From Chloroflexota bacterium (lineage in GTDB: Bacteria > Chloroflexota > Anaerolineae > Anaerolineales > Villigracilaceae): DNA of 13,503 bases. Of the stretch, positions 8,015 through 13,503 are shown piece after piece; the first letter of the stretch is position 1; each line of letters opens with the position of its first letter. Below the pieces are notes generated by a model. It did not search any database. It was given only the letters and a program-made list of their open reading frames with translations, and was not told the origin of the DNA. The stretch is taken from the NCBI GenBank assembly GCA_021796155.1, contig JAJYOO010000031.1, forward strand, positions 1 to 13,503. Direction: 5' to 3'. The position numbers and the translations under genes are program-made.

Positions 8015-9076
8015 ATGTCAACCGTTCCTACTTTGTCTGGCATCACATCGAAGATGGTAAATACACCCCGATTGAAAATACACGCACTCTTCAGCGGGCC
8101 CGATAACGGCAAACCGGTTCTGTTCATTCATGGCAACGCATCTTCTTCCACGTATTGGGAAGAGATGATGCTCAAACTTCCACCCGGATTTCGCGGCATC
8201 GCTCCCGACTTGCGCGGCTATGGTGATACCGAAGATAAATTGATCGACGCGACGCGCGGCATGGGCGATTGGATTGATGACCTATTTGCGTTTCTTGATG
8301 CGTTGAAGATTGACAAGTTCCATGTCATCGGACATTCGATGGGCGGCACGATCGTGTTTGGACTTGTGGCGGCCGCGGCGAAAAGGGTTTTGAGTGCTAC
8401 CGCGGTTGACCCCGGTTCGCCTTATGGCTTTGGCGGCTGCAAAGGCGTGGATGGCAAACCCTGTTACGCTGACTTCGCCGGTTCTGGGGGTGGCATCGTG
8501 AACCCCGAATTTCCGAAGCTGATGGCGAAGGGGGATCGTTCCAGCGACAATCTGCAAGCATCACCACGTGTTGTCATGAATTCTTTTTATTGGAAGCCGC
8601 CTTTCAAACCCGCGCGTGAAGAAGATTTGCTCACATCCCTCATGACTGAAAAAGTTGGAGATCAAAAATATCCCGGTGATTCTGTTCCATCTGTAAATTG
8701 GCCGAATGTCGCGCCGGGAAAGTTTGGTCCGATCAACGCTCTTTCTCCAAAATACGTTGGTGACAGCGTGGACAAATTCATCGCCGCCTCGCCCAAACCT
8801 TCCATGCTTTGGGTCCGTGGCGACTCGGACATGATTGTTTCCGATACATCCTTCTTCGATATGGGCAATCTCGGCAAGTTGGGCTTCGTCCCCGGTTGGC
8901 CCGGCGATGATGTTTATCCTCCACAGCCGATGGTCAGCCAAACGCGTCACATCCTGGATCAATATAAGGCCAAAGGCGGCTCTTACGAAGAAGTTGTTAT
9001 CAAAGATACTGGTCATTCTCCGTTCATTGAAAAGCCCGATGAGGTCATGGCGTCGTTTAAGAAGATGTTGGAATGA
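8015..9076 (+). CDS. Alpha/beta hydrolase 1 (353 aa, with extra lid segment)
   Basis: An alpha/beta-hydrolase-fold enzyme, likely cytoplasmic, with no signal peptide. The oxyanion region HGNASSSTYW is near residue 40. The nucleophile is S108 in GHSMGG, the likely acid is D272 in RGDSDMIV, and the catalytic His is H334 in DTGHSPFIEKP. Its 353 aa exceed the usual 270-300. The extra length lies between the nucleophile and the acid and includes a Gly/Cys-containing stretch (GGCKGVDGKPCYADFAG) and a Pro/Trp-rich lid. ATG 8015 follows AAGGAG (8003-8008), which overlaps the ligase A stop codon, with 6-nt spacing; ATG 8009 has no room for a ribosome-binding site. The coupling suggests it acts on the product or precursor of ligase A, for example as an esterase, lactonase or thioesterase. 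The precise reaction cannot be read. Confidence 0.88.
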   Translation: MSTVPTLSGITSKMVNTPRLKIHALFSGPDNGKPVLFIHGNASSSTYWEEMMLKLPPGFRGIAPDLRGYGDTEDKLIDATRGMGDWIDDLFAFLDALKIDKFHVIGHSMGGTIVFGLVAAAAKRVLSATAVDPGSPYGFGGCKGVDGKPCYADFAGSGGGIVNPEFPKLMAKGDRSSDNLQASPRVVMNSFYWKPPFKPAREEDLLTSLMTEKVGDQKYPGDSVPSVNWPNVAPGKFGPINALSPKYVGDSVDKFIAASPKPSMLWVRGDSDMIVSDTSFFDMGNLGKLGFVPGWPGDDVYPPQPMVSQTRHILDQYKAKGGSYEEVVIKDTGHSPFIEKPDEVMASFKKMLE

Positions 9077-9080
9077 ACTT

Positions 9081-9140
9081 GTAGGGGCATAGCAAGGCAT
9101 TGGACGATCTTCTTGTGCCCTCATTCGGCTGTGCCCCCAC
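9081..9140. repeat. REP-like imperfect palindrome downstream of hydrolase 1
   Basis: GTAGGGGCATAGC (9081-9093) pairs with GCTGTGCCCCCAC (9128-9140) at 12 of 13 positions, one of them G-U. The inner part holds a near copy of the right arm (TGTGCCCTCA 9114-9123 versus TGTGCCCCCA 9130-9139). There is no T-run, so an intrinsic terminator is unlikely. The GTAGGGGC-type ends resemble dispersed palindromic repeats seen in many bacterial genomes; that assignment is from recall. Confidence 0.5.
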
Positions 9141-9143
9141 CGT

Positions 9144-9175
9144 GTAACCTGCACGTAACTGGCAGATGATAAAAC
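9144..9175 (+). promoter_or_regulatory. Putative SARP-type activator site and extended -10 promoter (site 2)
   Basis: Heptamers GTAACCT (9144-9150) and GTAACTG (9155-9161) have an 11-bp period, followed by exactly 8 bp and an extended -10, TG-A-TAAAAC (9167-9175). Against 5154-5185 the site aligns without gaps. GTAAC, GT[A/T]AC, GGC and TGATAAA coincide, and 25 of 37 bases agree in 5153-5189 versus 9143-9179. It would start transcription at about 9182, at the foot of the hairpin 9184-9241, and drive the SDR gene and genes downstream. Confidence 0.5.
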
Positions 9176-9183
9176 GTCACCAT

Positions 9184-9241
9184 GTGAAAAGCGGGCAGCC
9201 TTCAAACCTGCCTTCATCCAAGTCCGGCTGTCCGCTTTCAC
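9184..9241 (+). promoter_or_regulatory. Long 5'-leader hairpin before the SDR gene
   Basis: GTGAAAAGCGGGCAGCC (9184-9200) pairs with GGCTGTCCGCTTTCAC (9226-9241): 15 Watson-Crick pairs plus one G-U, bulged A9187, and a 25-nt loop. An alternative helix (GGCAG 9194-9198 with CTGCC 9208-9212) uses the same left arm, so the folds exclude each other. It would sit at the very 5' end of the transcript from the promoter at 9144-9175 and end 10 nt before the GAGGAGA ribosome-binding site (9251-9257). It could stabilise or regulate the mRNA, or be a repeat remnant. Confidence 0.5.
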
Positions 9242-9262
9242 GTTCTTGTTGAGGAGAAGAAA

Positions 9263-10027
9263 ATGCAGATGAAAGATAAAGTGATCCTCGTCACGGGCGG
9301 CGCGGCGGGGATTGGTAAGGCAACCGCCTTGCGTTTTGCCGAAGAAGGCGCCACGGTTGTGATCTGTGACGTCAACGAGTCAGTGGGAGGGGAAACTCTC
9401 AAATTGCTTGGCAAAGATGCTTCATTTCATAAAGTCAATGTTGCGGATCGACAAGCCGTCCAAAAATGGGTTGATACAGTTGTCGCGAAACACGGGCGTA
9501 TTGATGTGCTGGTCAATAATGCAGGTATTCTGCGCGACGGACAAATGGTCAAATTTAAAGAAGGCCAATTGGTCGGGCAAATGTCGGAGCAGGATTTTGA
9601 TCTCGTCATCTCAATCAACTTGAAAGGCGTGTTCAACTGTTCGCAGGCGGTTGCACCAGTAATGGTAAAGCAAGGCGGCGGCGTGATATTGAATGCTTCG
9701 TCCGTTGTCGGCCTTGATGGAAATTTCGGACAAACCAATTATGTAGCGACGAAATCCGGCGTGATCGGCATGACGAAAGTCTGGGCGCGCGAACTTGGAA
9801 AATATGGAATCCGCGTCAATGCGGTCGCGCCAGGATTTATTGCAACCGATATGGTCACCTCAATGCCCGAAAAAGTGTTGGACGGCATGAAAGGCCGCAC
9901 GCCGCTTGGACGATTAGGCGATCCGCGCGATATTGCCAACGCGTATCTTTTCCTTGCTTCGGATGATGCTTCGTTTATCACTGGCGAAGTCTTGCGCGTG
10001 GATGGCGGTATCGTTGTTGGGACCTAA
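9263..10027 (+). CDS. SDR-family oxidoreductase, FabG/PhaB-like 3-oxoacyl reductase
   Basis: A classical short-chain dehydrogenase/reductase of 254 aa, probably a cytosolic tetramer using NAD(P)H. The nucleotide-binding motif TGGAAGIG is at 11-18 and VNNAG near 90. Catalytic residues are S147 (NASSVVG), Y160 and K164 (YVATK), followed by the PGFIATDM loop and the C-terminal FITGEVLRVDGG typical of FabG. In this setting a 3-oxoacyl-thioester reductase or 3-hydroxyacyl dehydrogenase is the best guess, but SDR specificity is not readable from motifs. The acidic D36 of CDV at the end of the second strand is more usual in NAD-dependent members than in NADP-dependent ones. The ATG at 9263 follows AGGAG (9252-9256) with 6-nt spacing. 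It is preceded by its own leader hairpin and candidate promoter. Confidence 0.93.
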   Translation: MQMKDKVILVTGGAAGIGKATALRFAEEGATVVICDVNESVGGETLKLLGKDASFHKVNVADRQAVQKWVDTVVAKHGRIDVLVNNAGILRDGQMVKFKEGQLVGQMSEQDFDLVISINLKGVFNCSQAVAPVMVKQGGGVILNASSVVGLDGNFGQTNYVATKSGVIGMTKVWARELGKYGIRVNAVAPGFIATDMVTSMPEKVLDGMKGRTPLGRLGDPRDIANAYLFLASDDASFITGEVLRVDGGIVVGT

Positions 10028-10060
10028 TTCACTACAAAGACACTGAGAGCACAGAGATTT
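10028..10060. repeat. Degenerate dispersed intergenic repeat (CACxAxAAAGACACxGAGAGCACAGAG type)
   Basis: The 57-bp spacer after the SDR gene begins with CACTACAAAGACACTGAG followed by AGCACAGAGATTTT. These are short internal near-repeats of the ACA-GAG type. The wording closely resembles the CCACAGAGACACAGAG-like sequences dispersed between genes of many environmental bacteria. The identification is by recall; no second copy is present in this window. Confidence 0.4.
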
Positions 10061-10066
10061 TATTAT
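10037..10066 (+). promoter_or_regulatory. Weak candidate promoter before ligase B
   Basis: AAGACA (10037-10042, 4 of 6 to the -35 consensus), an 18-bp spacer, and TATTAT (10061-10066, 5 of 6 to the -10). Transcription would begin near 10073, giving a leader of about 12 nt for ATG 10085, which has no Shine-Dalgarno. The -35 would be supplied by the repeat remnant. Confidence 0.25.
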
Positions 10067-10084
10067 TCTGTTTTGAAAACATTT

Positions 10085-11620
10085 ATGAACGCTGCCGACC
10101 TCCTAACCAAACGCGCGAATCTAACTCCCGACCGCGAGGCTTTATACGATCTCACGAGCGGGATTCGTTATACCTATGCTCAACTCAATGAGCGTGCCAA
10201 TCGCGCTGCGAATTTTCTGCGCGAAAAATTCAACGTGCAAAAAGGCGACCGCGTTTCGATATTGGCGCACAATAGCATCGCATACGTTGATCTCTTATTC
10301 GGATTAGGGAAAATTGGAGCGATCTTTGCTCCATTGAATTGGAGACTCACATCGCGCGAGCTGACCTATATCATCAATGACTGTCAGCCAAAATTATTGA
10401 TCATTGGCCCGGAATTTATTTCTGTCTATGAAGAAATGCGTGGCCTGATTCGCGTGGAAAAAACCATCTCGCTCGAAGGAGCAAAAATTTCCAGCGCAGA
10501 GTCGTATGAAGAATCGCTGGAGCAAGCTTCGATGTCCGAGCCGAAGCGGATTGATATCAACGGTGATGATGCTTATTGTATCCTGTACACATCCGGCACA
10601 ACGGGACGCCCCAAAGGCGCAATCCTTCCACATCGTCAAATTTTATGGAACGCGATCAACACGGTCATTTCGTGGGGACTCAGCGAAAAAGATGTCTCGC
10701 CCATTTTGACGCCGATGTTTCATTCAGGCGGATTGTTTGTTTTTCTCGTTCCGCTTTTTTACGCGGGTGGACGAATTGTGCAGGCGAGAAATTTCGATCC
10801 CGATGCGTCACTGCAATTGATCGTTGATGAAAAATGCACGGTCATTCTTGGCGTGCCGACTTTGTTCCAGGTGTGGATGAATTCACCGCAGTTTGCAAAA
10901 ACTGATTTCAGCCACGTTCACTTTTTTATCAGTGGAGGAGCGCCATGCCCACCCTCGTTGATCGAGGCGTGGAATAAGGCCAAAGGTGTGACCATGCGAC
11001 AGGGCTATGGCCTGACCGAAGTCGGCGTAAATTGTTTTTCTATGACCGATGAAGAAGCGATACGTAAACGCGGCTCGGTCGGCAAGCCGATCTTTCATAG
11101 CGAGATGCGTTTGGTTGATGAAGATGGAAACGATGTGGACGCTGGCGAGACTGGCGAATTGATCATCAAAGGCCCGCATGTGTGTACAGGTTATTGGAAC
11201 AACGAAGAAGCCACGCGACAATCCTTGAAAGACGGATGGTTTCACACTGGCGACATGGCGCGCATGGACGAAGAAGGCTATTTCCATATCGCGGGACGTT
11301 TCAAAGACATGATCATCAGTGGCGGTGAAAATGTTTACGCCGCAGAAGTTGAAGCTGTCTTCCGCGAGCACGATGCGGTTGCCGATGCGGCCTTGATTGG
11401 CCAGCCCGATGAGAAATGGGGCGAAGTTGGTTTGATGATTGTGGCGTGCAAGCCGAATCAAATAGCGAGCAGCGAAGAATTGCTGTCATTTTGTCAGGGA
11501 CGATTGGCAAAATACAAAATTCCAAAGCGCGTGGAGTTCATTGAGTCCCTGCCGTATTCGCCGTATGGAAAAGTAATAAAAGCGGAATTGAGAGAAAAGT
11601 TCCTGATGAGTAGAAAGTAG
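10085..11620 (+). CDS. AMP-forming acyl-CoA ligase B (511 aa), paralogue of ligase A
   Basis: A second ANL-type acyl-CoA synthetase. A3 is YTSGTTGRPKGAILPH from Y168. The TGD motif is in FHTGDMARMDEEGYF. A8 is G404-R405-F406-K407-D408 with SGGENVYAAEVE, and the A10 lysine is K496 in YGKVIKAELR. All are intact. The three motifs fall on the same residue numbers as in ligase A (168, 404, 496), so the two are close paralogues with no net gap. This supports ATG 10085 over the TTG at 10073. No ribosome-binding site is evident before 10085, so initiation may be leaderless or coupled. The TAG stop lies inside the downstream palindrome. Different A3 and A8 side chains (TSG versus TGG, G404 versus D404) suggest related but not identical substrates. 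Confidence 0.92.
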   Translation: MNAADLLTKRANLTPDREALYDLTSGIRYTYAQLNERANRAANFLREKFNVQKGDRVSILAHNSIAYVDLLFGLGKIGAIFAPLNWRLTSRELTYIINDCQPKLLIIGPEFISVYEEMRGLIRVEKTISLEGAKISSAESYEESLEQASMSEPKRIDINGDDAYCILYTSGTTGRPKGAILPHRQILWNAINTVISWGLSEKDVSPILTPMFHSGGLFVFLVPLFYAGGRIVQARNFDPDASLQLIVDEKCTVILGVPTLFQVWMNSPQFAKTDFSHVHFFISGGAPCPPSLIEAWNKAKGVTMRQGYGLTEVGVNCFSMTDEEAIRKRGSVGKPIFHSEMRLVDEDGNDVDAGETGELIIKGPHVCTGYWNNEEATRQSLKDGWFHTGDMARMDEEGYFHIAGRFKDMIISGGENVYAAEVEAVFREHDAVADAALIGQPDEKWGEVGLMIVACKPNQIASSEELLSFCQGRLAKYKIPKRVEFIESLPYSPYGKVIKAELREKFLMSRK

Positions 11621-11650
11621 TGAGTATGCAAACATCCACTCTCTACTTTC
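11613..11650. repeat. Long palindrome overlapping the ligase B stop codon
   Basis: GAAAGTAGTGAGT (11613-11625) pairs with ACTCTCTACTTTC (11638-11650) at 12 of 13 positions. The inner ATG-CAAA-CAT (11626-11635) adds three pairs, leaving CC bulged. The TAG of ligase B (11618-11620) is inside the left arm. The end CTACTTTCCA (11643-11652) resembles 6453-6462, hence a likely shared repeat family. The hydrolase 2 ribosome-binding site (AAAGGA) follows at once. There is no T-run. Confidence 0.6.
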
Positions 11651-11663
11651 CAAAGGAATTGAA

Positions 11664-12467
11664 ATGCCTAAGATAAAAGCCAATGGGATCGAACTCTATT
11701 ATGAAATTCATGGCGCGGGCAAACCGCTTGTACTGATTTCTGGTATCGGTTATTCGCTGTGGCAATGGCACCGCATGGTTCCGTTTTTGGAAAAACATTT
11801 TCAAGTGATCGCCTTTGATAATCGCGGTGTCGGTCAAAGCGATAAACCTGCCGGGCCATATAGCGCGCACATGTTAGCCGCAGATACCGCTGAACTATTG
11901 GATGCACTGGACATCGAGAAAGCAATCGTGGTTGGTCATTCGATGGGCGGATTTATCGCACAAGCCATGGCGCTCGATTTTCCGTCGAAAGTGGAAAAAC
12001 TCATTTTGTGTTCGACCAACTTTGGTGGGCCGCGCGCGATCCCAGTCACGCCTGAAGCGATGAGAGTTTTATCTGACGTGACGAGCGATTCGTTGACACG
12101 CTTCAAGAACGGACTCGTTGTCAGCACAGCGCCGGGGTGGGCGGAAAGGAATCCGCAAGTGCTCGACGAATGGATTAAGTGGCGCGTCGCAAATCCAGTT
12201 GATCCTGCGCCATATCAAGCGCAGATGGCAATTGGACTTTCGCTGATTCCCGAAGCGGCGGCGTTTGAGTCGAAATTGCTTCGCATCCGTGTCCCGACTT
12301 TGATCTTGTTCGGCGCGTACGACAAAGTTGTCCCGCCCGAAAACGCGGACTTGCTCGCGAAGCGAATTGCCAATGGTAAAGTCATTATCTTTCCAGGCGC
12401 GGGGCACTTCTTCCCGATTGAGATTCCGGAAGCCGCCGCGCGTGCCATTGTTGAATTTGCAGGATAG
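11664..12467 (+). CDS. Alpha/beta hydrolase 2 (267 aa)
   Basis: A compact alpha/beta hydrolase of normal length with no signal peptide. The strand-rich N-terminus PKIKANGIELYYEIHGAG is typical of the lactonase and haloperoxidase-like branch. The oxyanion region is SGIGYSLWQW, the nucleophile S93 is in GHSMGGFIAQ, the acid is D220 in FGAYDKVVPP, and the catalytic His is H248 in GAGHFFPIE. The triad is complete. It resembles 3-oxoadipate enol-lactonase-like hydrolases, but that subfamily is broad and the substrate is not determined. The ATG at 11664 has AAGGA (11653-11657) at 6-nt spacing. It is clearly distinct from hydrolase 1 in length and lid. Placed between ligase B and the binding lipoprotein, it may open an ester or lactone before CoA activation. 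Confidence 0.9.
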   Translation: MPKIKANGIELYYEIHGAGKPLVLISGIGYSLWQWHRMVPFLEKHFQVIAFDNRGVGQSDKPAGPYSAHMLAADTAELLDALDIEKAIVVGHSMGGFIAQAMALDFPSKVEKLILCSTNFGGPRAIPVTPEAMRVLSDVTSDSLTRFKNGLVVSTAPGWAERNPQVLDEWIKWRVANPVDPAPYQAQMAIGLSLIPEAAAFESKLLRIRVPTLILFGAYDKVVPPENADLLAKRIANGKVIIFPGAGHFFPIEIPEAAARAIVEFAG

Positions 12468-12542
12468 GAGGTGCCGCCTCAAAGAAAATCCGTTTCGTTC
12501 GTTGATATTCAACCTACTCAAAATTTTAGGAGGAGCAACCCC
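12468..12542 (+). promoter_or_regulatory. 75-bp spacer with two Shine-Dalgarno-like runs before the lipoprotein gene
   Basis: AGGAGGTG (12466-12473) overlaps the hydrolase 2 stop codon but has no start codon at a useful distance. It can fold with CCTC (12477-12480). The functional site for the next gene is AGGAGG (12528-12533), 9 nt before ATG 12543. I see no convincing promoter or terminator, so read-through from hydrolase 2 is likely. Confidence 0.45.
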
Positions 12543-13503
12543 ATGAAAGTATTTCGCACGTTAGCTTTTGCGCTGGTGACCATGGCTCTGATGCTGGCTG
12601 CCTGCGCTCCCGCCGCCACTCCGACTGCCGCGTCGACAACGGCACCCGTTTCCACACAAGCACCCGCTGCGACACAAGCGCCTGCTACTACCCAGCCGCC
12701 TGCCGCCACTGCCGCGTCGACGCAGGCTCCAGCCAATTTGACCTGTGCTCAACCGATCAAGATCGGTTTGATCACTGACCTTTCCGGTCCGCTCGCCATC
12801 TACGGTGTGATGATCCCGCGCTCGTTCATGCTCGGCATGGAATACGCGACCGGCGCGGCTGGTTCCGCCGGTTCGGTATTCGACTTCAAGACAACGCAGG
12901 AAAACGACTTCATGCTCGGCAATTGCAAGATCCAGGTCTTCGTCCGCGACGATGCCAGCAATCCCGACACAACCACCACGGTTGCCAACGAATTGATTGA
13001 CGTTGAAAAGGTTAACATCCTGGTTGGAACCGTTTCGTCTGCTGCGACCGCGACTTTGCAAGGCATTGCATTGCAGAACAAGATTCCGCTGATTGTTGCG
13101 CCTGCCGCCGCCAACGAGATTACAGGTGCGGACTTCAATGAATATACCTTCCGCGTCAGCCGAAACAACTATCAGGACGCGATGAACGAGTGCTTGGCGC
13201 TAACCAAGCAGTACAAGACCTTCGTCCAGATTGCACCGGATTACGCGTTTGGTCACGGTTCTGCTCAAGCCTTCCGCGATGCCTGCACTTTGGATGGTGG
13301 AACGTTTGTTGCAGACGACATCTTTGCGCCGCTGACCACCACCGACTTTACGCCTTACATGGATCAGATCGCCAAATCCGGCGCGCAGGCTTTCATTGTG
13401 ACTTGGGCTGGTTCAGGTTTTATACCTCTCATCCAGGCCGCCAAAGATCAAGGTGTAATCGGCAAGATCGCGTTGGGCACCACGTTCATTGATAATAAAT
13501 CCA
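12543..13503 (+). CDS. ABC transporter substrate-binding lipoprotein, branched-chain amino acid (LivK/Peripla_BP_6) type, 3' end outside window
   Basis: The solute receptor of a LivKHMGF-like ABC importer. The frame is open from ATG 12543 to the window end (320 codons). A lipoprotein signal peptide has a positively charged start (MKVFR), a hydrophobic core and lipobox LAAC with C21, so the protein is anchored outside the membrane. A Thr/Ala/Pro/Gln-rich linker spans 22-64. The periplasmic-binding domain begins at about 70 (IKIGLITDLSGPLAIYG), with LVGTVSSAATATLQ, IPLIVAPAAANEITG and FRVSRNN typical of the first lobe and ligand cleft. The family binds amino acids, amides, urea or aromatic and other acids. 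In an acyl-CoA ligase cluster a carboxylic acid ligand is plausible. Permease and ATPase genes are expected beyond the right edge. Strong ribosome-binding site AGGAGG at 12528-12533. Confidence 0.93.
   Translation, partial: MKVFRTLAFALVTMALMLAACAPAATPTAASTTAPVSTQAPAATQAPATTQPPAATAASTQAPANLTCAQPIKIGLITDLSGPLAIYGVMIPRSFMLGMEYATGAAGSAGSVFDFKTTQENDFMLGNCKIQVFVRDDASNPDTTTTVANELIDVEKVNILVGTVSSAATATLQGIALQNKIPLIVAPAAANEITGADFNEYTFRVSRNNYQDAMNECLALTKQYKTFVQIAPDYAFGHGSAQAFRDACTLDGGTFVADDIFAPLTTTDFTPYMDQIAKSGAQAFIVTWAGSGFIPLIQAAKDQGVIGKIALGTTFIDNKS
12606..12734 (+). repeat. Low-complexity linker coding repeat (TQAP units)
   Basis: Within the lipoprotein gene, residues 22-64 are almost only A, T, P, S and Q. 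TQAP occurs at 38-41, 44-47 and 60-63, with TQPP at 50-53, forming degenerate 18-nt repeats. Such tethers hold the binding domain away from the membrane; the length may vary between strains by repeat slippage. Confidence 0.7.

Noticed and set aside
9081..9140. Intrinsic terminator after hydrolase 1
   Set aside because: A stem is present, but no T-run follows and the loop is very long, so a repeat element fits better.
12518..13168. Minus-strand frames opposite the lipoprotein gene rich in Gly, Ala, Val and Cys
   Set aside because: They mirror the Pro/Ala/Thr linker codons and the binding domain, which has clear sense-strand family motifs. No antisense ribosome-binding site or motif supports them.
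1..13503. CRISPR arrays, tRNA or rRNA genes, transposases, phage or attachment sites
   Set aside because: No regularly spaced direct repeats, no tRNA cloverleaf or rRNA signature, and no transposase-like reading frame was seen on either strand.

Overview
The window looks like a chromosomal stretch from an uncultured or little-studied bacterium, most plausibly Chloroflexota (Anaerolineae-like). This rests on the protein mix: a MalT-type ATPase fused to a SARP/BTAD DNA-binding module, tandem AMP-forming acyl-CoA ligases, and a LivK-type lipoprotein with a Thr/Pro/Ala/Gln-rich linker. It also rests on the style of the intergenic palindromic repeats. The taxon is inferred from recall, not from a search. 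All supported genes lie on the + strand, and both edge genes are cut by the window.

Left part (1-5154): the 3' portion of an AMP-forming acyl-CoA ligase is followed by a 187-bp gap holding a candidate promoter and a 15-bp palindrome. Next comes a 1079-aa regulator with an N-terminal NTPase, a TPR-rich centre and a C-terminal winged helix plus BTAD. It ends in a textbook intrinsic terminator.

Centre and right (5154-13503): a co-directional cluster follows. It encodes a 67-aa small protein, a KAS III-like thiolase-fold enzyme, acyl-CoA ligase A, alpha/beta hydrolase 1, an SDR reductase, acyl-CoA ligase B, alpha/beta hydrolase 2, and the N-terminal two thirds or so of a periplasmic-binding lipoprotein of the branched-chain amino acid (Peripla_BP_6) type. 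Several junctions are tight or share ribosome-binding and stop signals (5395/5404, 8004/8015). Others hold 57-186 bp spacers carrying long imperfect hairpins or repeat remnants.

The gene set suggests uptake, CoA activation and processing of a carboxylic acid (fatty, aromatic or terpenoid; the substrate cannot be read from sequence). The lipoprotein would bind the ligand, the ligases would form acyl-CoA, the KAS III-like protein and SDR would work on acyl thioesters, and the hydrolases would cleave esters, lactones or thioesters.

The most interesting signal is regulatory. At 5154-5185 and 9144-9175 two intergenic sites align without gaps. Each has two GTWACYK-like heptamers with an 11-bp period, then exactly 8 bp, then an extended -10 (TGATAAA...). 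This is the geometry known for SARP activators, and a SARP-module regulator is encoded immediately upstream. The KAS III-like enzyme also keeps its Cys but has Thr and Tyr where FabH has catalytic His and Asn.
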